A stretch of DNA of 49,000 bases, taken from assembly GCF_002101775.1 (NCBI RefSeq), contig NZ_LQPI01000038.1:1-49000 (forward strand), given 5' to 3'. The DNA is from Mycolicibacter nonchromogenicus (lineage in GTDB: Bacteria > Actinomycetota > Actinomycetes > Mycobacteriales > Mycobacteriaceae). Made by a program: the position numbers and the translations under genes. Position 1 is the first letter of the stretch. The number at the start of each line of letters is the position of its first letter. This document shows positions 34,092-42,204 of the stretch, piece by piece. The notes beneath the pieces were generated by a model. That model was not told where the DNA came from. It saw only the letters and a program-made list of their open reading frames with translations, and did not search any database.

Positions 34092-35345
34092 ATGCCGAAC
34101 CAGTTCGACTTCGACGGGCGAGGCCCCTCAACCCCCGCTCTGGTGGCCAGCGGCCTGAGCTTTGTGCTGGTCTGCGTCTTGGTCGGCTGGCTGCTGCTGG
34201 AGAAGTCCCAGGGAAAACTGGACCCGCGGGTAGAGGTCACCGCGGTATTGGCCAGCGTCGGTGACGGCCTGCCACCCAAATCCGATGTGAAGTTCCGCGG
34301 CGTGCTGGTCGGCGCGGTGCGCGAGGTGATACCGGCCGCCGGTGACGCCCCCAACGTGGTGCACCTCGACCTGAAACCGGCTCGGGCGCAGGGAATCCCC
34401 AAGACCGTCACCGCACGAATCGTGCCCAGCAACGCCTTTGCGGTCTCGTCCGTGCAGCTTGTCGACAATGGACCCGCCCCGGTGCTGCGCAGCGGCGACG
34501 TGATCGCCGAAGACCAGACCCTGCCGACCCAACTGTTTCAGAACACACTGGCCAGGTTGCGCGAACTCGTCGCCGCCACGGCCCGCCCCGACAACGGACA
34601 CACCCTGGGCCTGTTCCGCCTGCTGGCCGACGCCACCGCAGGCCAGGGACCCGCGCTGAACTCGGCGGCACAGGGACTCAACCGCATCGTGGCCGAGATG
34701 AACCAACTCAGCGCCGAAGACGACGCGCCGGCCACGCTGCACACCTGGGAATCAGCCGTCGCGGCGCTGCGTGACACCGCACCCGAACTGCTGGATTCAC
34801 TGCACCATGCCGTGATTCCGATGCGCACGATCGCCGAAAAGCAGGCGGCCCTGCATGATCTGCTGACCGGCGCACAGCACACCGTCGGCACCATGCGCAC
34901 CGCGGTGGATCACCACACCGACGAGCTGGTGGCGATCGGCACCCAGATGACCCCGGTCGTCGGTGTGCTGGCAGACAGCGCGGGGAAATTCCCGGCCATC
35001 GCCGTGGGTATCAACAACGTGGTCAACAACTTCTTCGACGAGCTGTGGACCCGCACCGGCACCAAGCTCAGCTTCAGCTTCAAGTTGGTGGTGGCACTGG
35101 CTCCGCTGCGGTTATATACCCGCAGCGACTGCCCGATGTACGGGGAGCTGCGCGGGCCCAGCTGCGAGACCGCTCCCGAGACGACCCCGGTGGTCGACAC
35201 CCACGGCATCCCGGACCCCCGCAGCTACACTCCCCCGCCGGGCATCACCCTTCCCCAGCCCGCCAACGCCGCAGACCAGGTGCTGCTCGCTCCTGCCGGG
35301 ACTCCCACTCCTGAGCCGACATTCGAGCCGGGCGGTGCACCGTGA
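34092..35345 (+). CDS. mceA: Mce family protein A
   Basis: Substrate-binding/channel subunit of the Mce complex, 417 residues. An N-terminal membrane anchor (about 18-37, VASGLSFVLVCVLVGWLLL) is followed by the MCE domain (about 45-125, VEVTAVLASVGDGLPPKSDVKFRG). A long helical region and a Pro-rich C-terminus (PPPGITLPQPAN) complete it. The six Mce proteins are thought to form a hexameric tube across the periplasm. Substrate class cannot be assigned to Mce1-4 by eye; the surrounding genes suggest a dedicated hydrophobic carbon source. Confidence 0.93.
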   Translation: MPNQFDFDGRGPSTPALVASGLSFVLVCVLVGWLLLEKSQGKLDPRVEVTAVLASVGDGLPPKSDVKFRGVLVGAVREVIPAAGDAPNVVHLDLKPARAQGIPKTVTARIVPSNAFAVSSVQLVDNGPAPVLRSGDVIAEDQTLPTQLFQNTLARLRELVAATARPDNGHTLGLFRLLADATAGQGPALNSAAQGLNRIVAEMNQLSAEDDAPATLHTWESAVAALRDTAPELLDSLHHAVIPMRTIAEKQAALHDLLTGAQHTVGTMRTAVDHHTDELVAIGTQMTPVVGVLADSAGKFPAIAVGINNVVNNFFDELWTRTGTKLSFSFKLVVALAPLRLYTRSDCPMYGELRGPSCETAPETTPVVDTHGIPDPRSYTPPPGITLPQPANAADQVLLAPAGTPTPEPTFEPGGAP

Positions 35346-36382
35346 CGGCCCACCGCAGGCAGCTGGCGTGGCTGGCCGCCTTTCTCGTCGTGTGCTTCTC
35401 GCTCACCTGGACCATCCTGGTCACCCTGCGCCGCGACGTGAACGGACCCACCAACAGCTTCACCGCCATGTTCACCGATGTCACCGGGCTGCGCCCCGGA
35501 TCCGACGTGCGCATGGCCGGGGTGCGGGTGGGGCGGGTGGACTCGGTCGACTTGGATCGTGACCACGCAAGAGTGCGGTTCCGAGTCCAGCGCGACCAGC
35601 CGGTCTACGGCAACACCAAAGTCTCCGTGTTGTACCAGAACATCATTGGGCAGCGCTATCTCGGCCTGACCCTCGCCGATTTCGGCGCGGCGGAGGTGCT
35701 GGCCGACGGCGCGACCATTCCGGTGGAACACACCGAGCCGTCGTTCGATGTGACCCACCTGCTCAACGGATTCGAGCCGTTGTTCACACTGCTGGACACC
35801 GAGAATCGGGGAAACCTGTCCAACGCGCTGATCAAGGCGCTGCAGGGCGATACGAATTCACTTGCGGTGCTGATCAGCGAGACCTCTCGGCTGGCGCAGT
35901 CCCTGGCCGGCCCCGATGACCTGCTGGGGCAGCTCATCACCAGTCTGGGCGCAGTCACCCAGAACCTGGCCGATCAGGGCGGCGCTCTGCAGACCACCTT
36001 GTCGCAGGTTCGGGCAGTTGTCGCGGGACTCAATTCCCACCGCGACGAGTTGATCTCGGCGACGGGTTCCATATCGACAGTGGTCGGCCGGCTCTCCGGG
36101 ATCCTCACCACGGTGCGCCCGGACTTGCAGGACATGCTCGACCGCGAGCCGGGATTCCTCGCGACTATGGTTGCCCGCCAGGATCAGTGGGCCACCATGG
36201 GCGCCAACCTGCCCGCCGTGCTCAAGGGGTTGGCTCGTATCACCGGCGACAGCACCGCCATGAGCGCCCAAGCGTGCGACTTCAACTTCACCCTGTTCAA
36301 CTTCCTCAAACCGATCGTGCCCAGCATCATCAACGCCGCGACCCCGGGTGGGTGGCGCAAGTACTCGGCGCAGTGCAGGTGA
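35342..36382 (+). CDS. mceB: Mce family protein B
   Basis: Second Mce subunit, 346 residues, GTG start overlapping the mceA stop by 4 bp. It has a membrane anchor at about 8-28 (AWLAAFLVVCFSLTWTILV) and the MCE domain at about 36-115 (SFTAMFTDVTGLRPGSDVRM, VSVLYQNIIGQRYLGL). The helical domain reaches the C-terminal PIVPSIINAATPGGWRKY, which is characteristic of MceB. No lipobox. Confidence 0.93.
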   Translation: MTAHRRQLAWLAAFLVVCFSLTWTILVTLRRDVNGPTNSFTAMFTDVTGLRPGSDVRMAGVRVGRVDSVDLDRDHARVRFRVQRDQPVYGNTKVSVLYQNIIGQRYLGLTLADFGAAEVLADGATIPVEHTEPSFDVTHLLNGFEPLFTLLDTENRGNLSNALIKALQGDTNSLAVLISETSRLAQSLAGPDDLLGQLITSLGAVTQNLADQGGALQTTLSQVRAVVAGLNSHRDELISATGSISTVVGRLSGILTTVRPDLQDMLDREPGFLATMVARQDQWATMGANLPAVLKGLARITGDSTAMSAQACDFNFTLFNFLKPIVPSIINAATPGGWRKYSAQCR

Positions 36383-37431
36383 CCGCAGTGAGTGCACAGC
36401 GCAGCAGAAGGCGCACCCTGGAAGACCTCAGCCAGGCCTGGCTGGGCACCGTCGCGGTGCTGGCGCTGACGGCGATGATCGCGGCGCTGACACTGCTGAC
36501 CACCCTGAACATCGGCAAGACCACCTACTACGCGGATTTCCGGCAGGCTGCCAGCATTCGTTCCGGCGACGAAGTCAGCATCGCCGGCGTCCCGGTCGGC
36601 ACGGTCGAAGCCACCGAGCTGGCCGGCGACCACGTGGTCGTCTCGATGAAGATTCGCCACGATGTGGTCTTGGGGTCGCAGACCCGGGCGGCTATCAAGC
36701 TGACCACGGTGTTGGGATCGCGATACGTCGAATTGAAACCGGCCGGTGAGGGACGCCTCGACGGCAGACGAATTCCGCTGGCACGCACCAGCGTCCCCTA
36801 CGACCTGCAGCGGCTGCTGCAGGACTCCACCAACACCTTCGAAGAAGTCGACGCAGAGCGCTTCGCGCAGTCCATGCAGCTGACGGCCGCCCAGCTGCGC
36901 GATGTCCCGTCGATTCTTCCCGACGCGCTGGCCAACGTGCAGAACCTGTCGCAGGTCATCTCCGACCGTCGTGGCCAGATCGCCGGACTGCTGCGCAGCA
37001 CCGCTGAGCTGGCCGAGATCCTGGGCGGTCAGCGGGCCGACCTCGCCGCCCTGGTCAGCCAGGGACAGCAGCTGTTCGGCGAGATCACGGCACGGCGCGA
37101 CGCCGTGCGGCAGCTGATGGATGCCGCGACAACGCTGGTCACCACCGCCCGCGACATCACGGTCGGCAACCACACGCAACTCGATCAGCTGCTGCGCGAC
37201 ATCCGCCAGGTCACCGCGATGGTGGGCGACCACGACGACCTGCTCCGCAACCTGTTCCAGACGTTGCCGCTGTCGATGCGAAACGTGGCCAACGCCACCG
37301 GATCCGGACCGTTCCTCGACTTCGCTCTGCCCGGTGGCCTGCTGGTGGATTCCTGGATGTGCGCCATCAGCGGGCGCGCCGAGCAGTTCAAGTGGCCCGA
37401 GCGCTACCAGTACTTCAAGGACTGCGAATGA
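36379..37431 (+). CDS. mceC: Mce family protein C
   Basis: Third Mce subunit, about 350 residues. The GTG start overlaps the mceB stop by 4 bp; another GTG three codons later is possible. A basic N-terminus (SAQRSRRRTLEDLSQAW) precedes the anchor and the MCE domain (YYADFRQAASIRSGDEVSIAG, KLTTVLGSRYVELKPAG). The long alpha-helical region ends in FDFALPGG-like LDFALPGGLLVDSWMC. Confidence 0.92.
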   Translation: MTAVSAQRSRRRTLEDLSQAWLGTVAVLALTAMIAALTLLTTLNIGKTTYYADFRQAASIRSGDEVSIAGVPVGTVEATELAGDHVVVSMKIRHDVVLGSQTRAAIKLTTVLGSRYVELKPAGEGRLDGRRIPLARTSVPYDLQRLLQDSTNTFEEVDAERFAQSMQLTAAQLRDVPSILPDALANVQNLSQVISDRRGQIAGLLRSTAELAEILGGQRADLAALVSQGQQLFGEITARRDAVRQLMDAATTLVTTARDITVGNHTQLDQLLRDIRQVTAMVGDHDDLLRNLFQTLPLSMRNVANATGSGPFLDFALPGGLLVDSWMCAISGRAEQFKWPERYQYFKDCE

Positions 37432-38534
37432 CCAGGCGAACCGTCATCGTGGCAATCATCGTGGCCGCCGCGGCCATGGTTCTCGGCGCGGGATACACCC
37501 TGCGCCCGGCCGCGGGAACCGGTCAGCTCACCATCGTCGCCCATTTCGACAATGTCATCGGTCTCTACACCGGCAACACCGTCGCGGTGCTGGGCATGCC
37601 GGTGGGCCAGGTGGCGTCGATCAGACCCCACAGCACCTATGTCGAAGTGGTTCTCGACGTCGATGCGAACGTTCCGCTGCCCGCCGACGTCCAGGCGGTG
37701 ACGGTGGGGACGTCCATCCTCACCGACCGCCACGTCGAGCTGACTCCGCCGTACTCCGGCGGTCCCGTGCTGGCGGACGGGACCACCCTGGGGCTGGAGC
37801 GGACCAAGACCCCGATCGAGTTCGATCGCGTGCTCAAGATGGTCGACAAGCTCGGCACGGCACTGGGCGGCGACGGCCACGGTGGCGGACCGATGGCCGA
37901 CATCCTCACCGCGACATCGGAGATCACGACGACCAGCGGAAAGCAGATCAAGGCGGCCCTGGGCCAGCTCTCCGAAGCGTTACGCACCGGGGACGACGAC
38001 GGGCAGGCCACCCGGCAGAACATCACGGCCATCATCGCCAATCTGGGCAGAATCACCGACGCGGCAGCCCAGAACCAGGACGTGGTGCGCGCCTTCGGAG
38101 CAGACGTCCGGGCACTCAGTGACATCGCCGCCCAGGAGGGCATCGGGCGAGGCTCAACAGGACGCTCGCTGAACCAGGTTCTCCAGCAGGTCAACTCCCT
38201 GCTTACCGACAACGGCGACAACCTGGCGGCGACACTGCGCAGCAGCAACGCGCTGACCAAGGCCCTGGTCGACTACCGCCGTGAACTCTCGGAGGTGTTC
38301 GACGTCGCGCCGCTGGCCATCGACAACGTGGTCAATGCGATGGACACCGACAACGGCATGCTGCGGGTGGGGGCGCACTTCGACTCGGTGTTCTTCGACA
38401 GTTCCATGACCAAAGAGGTGTGCAACATCCTGGGACTGCGCCAATTGGGGTGCCGCACCGGCACGATCCGGGATCTCGGTCCGGATTTCGGTGTCACGTC
38501 CGTGCTCGAGGCGATGACGAGGCTGGGCCAGTGA
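37428..38534 (+). CDS. mceD: Mce family protein D
   Basis: Fourth Mce subunit, 368 residues; ATG overlaps the mceC stop (ATGA). Anchor at about 5-25, MCE domain at about 34-115 (LTIVAHFDNVIGLYTGNTVAVLG, VTVGTSILTDRHVELTP). A glycine/histidine insertion (GGDGHGGGP) precedes the helical part. Cysteines near the C-terminus (VCNILGLRQLGCRTG) may form a disulfide. Confidence 0.92.
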   Translation: MTRRTVIVAIIVAAAAMVLGAGYTLRPAAGTGQLTIVAHFDNVIGLYTGNTVAVLGMPVGQVASIRPHSTYVEVVLDVDANVPLPADVQAVTVGTSILTDRHVELTPPYSGGPVLADGTTLGLERTKTPIEFDRVLKMVDKLGTALGGDGHGGGPMADILTATSEITTTSGKQIKAALGQLSEALRTGDDDGQATRQNITAIIANLGRITDAAAQNQDVVRAFGADVRALSDIAAQEGIGRGSTGRSLNQVLQQVNSLLTDNGDNLAATLRSSNALTKALVDYRRELSEVFDVAPLAIDNVVNAMDTDNGMLRVGAHFDSVFFDSSMTKEVCNILGLRQLGCRTGTIRDLGPDFGVTSVLEAMTRLGQ

Positions 38535-39652
38535 TCGGACGTCGACTCATCGCTCTGCCGGTTGCCGCGGCGGCCATGGCTCTGACCGGCTGTTCGGTCG
38601 GCGTGGAACAACTGCCCTTGCCCGCACCGGGTATCGGTGGAGACAGCTACCACCTCAACGCGGTGTTCTCCAACGCTCTCAACCTGCCGGATCGGGCCAA
38701 GGTCCGGCTCGGGGGCGCCGATGTCGGCGAGGTGGTGTCGATGACGGCCAAGGACTACACGGCCGTGGTGGACATGCGAGTCCGCGCCGATGTCCGTCTC
38801 CCCGTGGGAACCACCGCCGAGTTGCGCTCGGCCACCCCGCTGGGTGACATCTTCGTCGCGCTTCGACCGCCCGAGGCAGCCGGCCCGACGGAAGTGCTGC
38901 GTTCGGGCGACAGCATCCCCATGTCGGCGACGCAGGCAGCCGCGACGGTCGAGGAGGTGCTGGCATCGACGTCGATGCTGGTCAACGGCGGAGTGATCGG
39001 CAATCTCACCCGGGTGCTCAACGGCGTGGGATCCGCGGTGGGCCGCGAGGGTGAGGGCCTGGCCGCAATGATCCGCGAATCGCGCAGCCTGGTGACCACC
39101 ATGTCGGCGCGCAGCGACGACATCCGCGCGGTGATGCAGCAGACCACCGCGCTGGCCGAGACCCTCAACGGCCGGCGCGACTCGATCAACGAGGTGCTGG
39201 GTTCGTCGGCGCCGGCGCTGGGCGTGGTCGCCGACCACACCGACACCATCGTCACCCTGATGAACCAGATGGGCGCGATCACCGACCAGCTGCAACGCTT
39301 TCCCTCGATTGCCGGCGTCGACACCCGCAGCCTGATTCACGACATGAACGAGCTGTCCCGCGCCTTCAACGACACCGCGGTGGATCCGCGGGTCACCATG
39401 GACAACTTCGTGCGGGTCCTGCCTCCGGTGCTGAAGCTGTTCAGCGCCAACGCGTCTCACTCCGATGTCGACCTGCAGCAGTTGGCGCTCGGCCACATCC
39501 CGGACAAGAACCACCTGGGCGATCCGGAGTTCCACGGACCCAAGTGGGCCGATTGGGACAATCTGGTCGGATCGCTGCGGTACGTCATCACCCAGTTGGG
39601 CGACCGGGTGTGGGGAACCGATCGCGGTCGGATCTGGGGGCCGCCCCAATGA
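38531..39652 (+). CDS. mceE: Mce family lipoprotein E
   Basis: Fifth Mce subunit, 373 residues, GTG start overlapping the mceD stop. It is a lipoprotein: the signal peptide ends in the lipobox ALTGC, with Cys21 as the lipidated residue, as expected for MceE (LprK-type). The MCE domain follows (YHLNAVFSNALNLPDRAKVRLGG). C-terminal helical region ends with VWGTDRGRIWGPPQ. Confidence 0.93.
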   Translation: MIGRRLIALPVAAAAMALTGCSVGVEQLPLPAPGIGGDSYHLNAVFSNALNLPDRAKVRLGGADVGEVVSMTAKDYTAVVDMRVRADVRLPVGTTAELRSATPLGDIFVALRPPEAAGPTEVLRSGDSIPMSATQAAATVEEVLASTSMLVNGGVIGNLTRVLNGVGSAVGREGEGLAAMIRESRSLVTTMSARSDDIRAVMQQTTALAETLNGRRDSINEVLGSSAPALGVVADHTDTIVTLMNQMGAITDQLQRFPSIAGVDTRSLIHDMNELSRAFNDTAVDPRVTMDNFVRVLPPVLKLFSANASHSDVDLQQLALGHIPDKNHLGDPEFHGPKWADWDNLVGSLRYVITQLGDRVWGTDRGRIWGPPQ

Positions 39653-40932
39653 ATCTCGTCGAACCCGTCGCCGCCGTGATCCTCCGGTCGGTCCGCTTCG
39701 CGATGGCGCGCCGGTTACTCATCTCCGGGATCGCGCAGATCGCCCTGGTCGCTGTCGGGGTTGCCTATCTGCTGTTCGGGGCGCTGCGCGACAACCCATT
39801 CGGCGATCAGATGACGGTGGTCGTGCAGTTGGACGAGTCCGGCGGCCTGCTGGCCAATCAGGACGTCACGCTGCGGGGCGTGCCGGTCGGGCGCGTGGAC
39901 TCCGTTGACTTCACCGACGATGGTGTGCGCGCCGTCGCCCGGATCGACGCGCGAGCCCGAATCCCGAAGGAAGGCACCGCTGTGCGGGTTTCGGGCCTGT
40001 CGCCGGCCGGTGAGCAGTACCTCAATTTCGAGCCCACCGAAACCGGCGGCCCTCTGCTCACCGATGGGACCGTGATCGGCAGGTCGCAGGCGAGTACCCC
40101 GATACCGATCTGGCGCCTGCTGGGCAACATCGACGGCCTGCTGGCACAGACCGATCCGGTCCAGCTCAAGGCGGTTCTGGATGAGCTCGGGGTCAGCGAC
40201 CAGGGCCCGGAGAAGCTGCGTGCGCTGCTCGCCGGCAGCCGACTGCTCATCTCCACCCTGGACGGTGTGCTGCCCCAGACCATGGCGCTGCTGCGCGGCA
40301 GCCGCACCGTGTTCAAGATCTTCGACGACGGTTCCGGCGCAATGCGTGCCATCGCCGACAATCTGGGCGCCACGTTGGCCGGTGTCGCCGGCAAGGACGC
40401 CGGGGTGCGCCGCCTGCTGGAAGACACCCCGGGCGCGCTGGCCACCGTCGATCGGGTGCTCGACGAGAACTCCGAGACCATGGTGCAGTTGCTGGGGAAT
40501 CTGACCACCGTCGCGCAACTGTCCTATGTCCGGGTACCGGCTCTTCGGCAACTGTTCCGCGACGACCGGCCGCCGCTGCTCGACGGCGTTGCCGGCCTGA
40601 TGCACGGCGGTGGCATCTGGGCGATCGCCGACATCTATCCGCGCTATATCTGCGACTACCCGCACCCCCGCGACGTGCCGTTCATCCCCAACTATCCGGA
40701 ACCTTATCTGCACACCTACTGCCTCAACGACGACCCGGGACTGCTTGTCCGCGGCGCCCGCAACGCGCCGCGTCCGCCTGGCGACGACACCGCGGGTCCA
40801 CCGCCCGGATGGGATCCGCTGCGCCGCACCGACCCGACCCCGGTGGGTCCCCACACGATTCCGCTGCCCTATGGCGGGCCGGTGATGCCGCCGGAGTCCG
40901 AACCGCACCGCCAAGGCATTCCATGGAACTGA
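39649..40932 (+). CDS. mceF: Mce family protein F
   Basis: Sixth Mce subunit, 427 residues, ATG overlapping the mceE stop. Membrane anchor at about 22-46 (RRLLISGIAQIALVAVGVAYLLFG), MCE domain at about 55-135 (MTVVVQLDESGGLLANQDVTLRG), helical domain, then a Pro-rich C-terminal tail (PPPGWDPLRRTDPTPVGPHTI). YPRYICDYP and YLHTYCLND are conserved MceF-type cysteine motifs. It completes a full six-gene mce set. Confidence 0.93.
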   Translation: MNLVEPVAAVILRSVRFAMARRLLISGIAQIALVAVGVAYLLFGALRDNPFGDQMTVVVQLDESGGLLANQDVTLRGVPVGRVDSVDFTDDGVRAVARIDARARIPKEGTAVRVSGLSPAGEQYLNFEPTETGGPLLTDGTVIGRSQASTPIPIWRLLGNIDGLLAQTDPVQLKAVLDELGVSDQGPEKLRALLAGSRLLISTLDGVLPQTMALLRGSRTVFKIFDDGSGAMRAIADNLGATLAGVAGKDAGVRRLLEDTPGALATVDRVLDENSETMVQLLGNLTTVAQLSYVRVPALRQLFRDDRPPLLDGVAGLMHGGGIWAIADIYPRYICDYPHPRDVPFIPNYPEPYLHTYCLNDDPGLLVRGARNAPRPPGDDTAGPPPGWDPLRRTDPTPVGPHTIPLPYGGPVMPPESEPHRQGIPWN

Positions 40933-40946
40933 CAAGGAACCGACAG

Positions 40947-41525
40947 ATGGACACCCAGTTGCTGGCCCCCGAGGCCCGCGAGAAGCCCCCCGACGCCGAC
41001 GGCACAGCCGCCGGGGGTGGCTCCCGGGGCAAGGCTGCACCGGCACCACGCTCGGCGCTCCTGGCCCGTGGCGCCGTCACGGTACTGGTTCTCGCGCTGG
41101 CGGCGTGCTGCGGCTATCTGGGATGGCAGGACAAGAGCCGTCGTGACATCGGGGCCGCCGGCGCGGCGGCCCTGCAGGCGGCGCAGGACTACGCCGTCAC
41201 CCTGACATCGGTCGACAGCAACAACCTGGACGACAACTTCGCGGCCGTCCTGGACGGCGCCACCGGTGAGTTCCAAGATCTGTACCGCGAGTCCAGCAGC
41301 CGGCTGCGCCAGGTCCTGGTAGCGCGCAAGGCGACCGGACGCGGTGTTGTCGTCGACTCGGCAGTCAAATCGGCGACCAGGGATCATGTCGAGGTGCTGT
41401 TGTTCGTCGACCAGACCGTGACCAACACCGACATACTCCAGCCACGCGTCGATCGCAGTCGCATAGTTATGACGATGCAGCGGGTCGATGGTCAGTGGAA
41501 GGCTGCAAAGGTTGAGATGCCATGA
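40947..41525 (+). CDS. Mce-associated membrane protein
   Basis: Accessory protein commonly encoded after mceF, 192 residues. It has a Pro/Ala-rich cytosolic start, one membrane helix (about 41-60, GAVTVLVLALAACCGYLGW), and an extracytoplasmic SnoaL/NTF2-like domain ending VMTMQRVDGQWKAAKVEMP. The second in-frame ATG (MDTQLL) was chosen because AAGGAA lies 7 nt before it; the first ATG overlaps mceF. Such proteins are thought to stabilise Mce complexes. Its stop overlaps the next gene. Confidence 0.85.
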   Translation: MDTQLLAPEAREKPPDADGTAAGGGSRGKAAPAPRSALLARGAVTVLVLALAACCGYLGWQDKSRRDIGAAGAAALQAAQDYAVTLTSVDSNNLDDNFAAVLDGATGEFQDLYRESSSRLRQVLVARKATGRGVVVDSAVKSATRDHVEVLLFVDQTVTNTDILQPRVDRSRIVMTMQRVDGQWKAAKVEMP

Positions 41526-42196
41526 ACAACAGACTCACTGCCGTACGTGATGACGCGATCATGCGATCCATGCTGGCCCGGGTGGGCGACATCCCCGAGA
41601 CGGTGCTGCTACCGCTACTGCGCCAGGTCGCCGATGATCGCGCGGTTCTCGACGCCGAATGGCAAGCGGTGACCGCCGGGCGAATCCGCCCCGGGACCCG
41701 GCTGTCGGCCCGTGAATCATGGCGCCGCCGCTACGGGCAGTTCGTTCGGGAATTGGAGTGGGCCATCACCGGGTTGGTGGCGGTGCTGCCCAGAGCAGAT
41801 GTCGAGCAGTTGGTCTCCGACGCGGTGGCCGGCCGCCTGCGGCGGTGGCTGCGCTTTCTGCTGCCCGCCTTCGGCACCGTCGGCCTGATCCCTCGCGTGC
41901 TGTACCCGGCCGTCATGGACACCGGAGTGTCGGTAGCGACTTTTCTGGTCGGACCGATCAGGCGGACCGGCATCGAAGTCGACGGAACCCTGGTGTACGA
42001 GATCCCTGAATGCGCCATGCATACCGCGACCGACACCGGTGTGGCGCAGGAGCATTCCTGTTTGATGGCCTGTAAAGCCGCCTGCGAGAAGGTGTTCGAC
42101 AAGAATTCGGCCATGCCGCTCGAGTTCGATCCGCACCTGCCCGGATTGTCCTGCACGCTGCGAGTTCACCCCGCCACGACCCACCCCAAGAGATAG
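41522..42196 (+). CDS. Uncharacterised Cys/His-rich protein of the mce operon
   Basis: Protein of 224 residues that I do not recognise with confidence. The first ~110 residues are helical and charged; a moderately hydrophobic stretch follows (about 108-145, RWLRFLLPAFGTVGLIPRVLYP). The C-terminal third carries a potential metal or redox site: Cys164 and His167 (IPECAMH), His178, Cys180, Cys184 and Cys188 (HSCLMACKAAC), and Cys211. The pattern recalls small ATC-hydrolase-like or iron-binding proteins, but this is speculation. The start overlaps the previous stop (ATGA) and the carotenoid-cleavage-type oxygenase starts 8 bp later, so it belongs to the same pathway. Confidence 0.8.
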   Translation: MNNRLTAVRDDAIMRSMLARVGDIPETVLLPLLRQVADDRAVLDAEWQAVTAGRIRPGTRLSARESWRRRYGQFVRELEWAITGLVAVLPRADVEQLVSDAVAGRLRRWLRFLLPAFGTVGLIPRVLYPAVMDTGVSVATFLVGPIRRTGIEVDGTLVYEIPECAMHTATDTGVAQEHSCLMACKAACEKVFDKNSAMPLEFDPHLPGLSCTLRVHPATTHPKR

Positions 42197-42204
42197 GACC
42201 GAAT

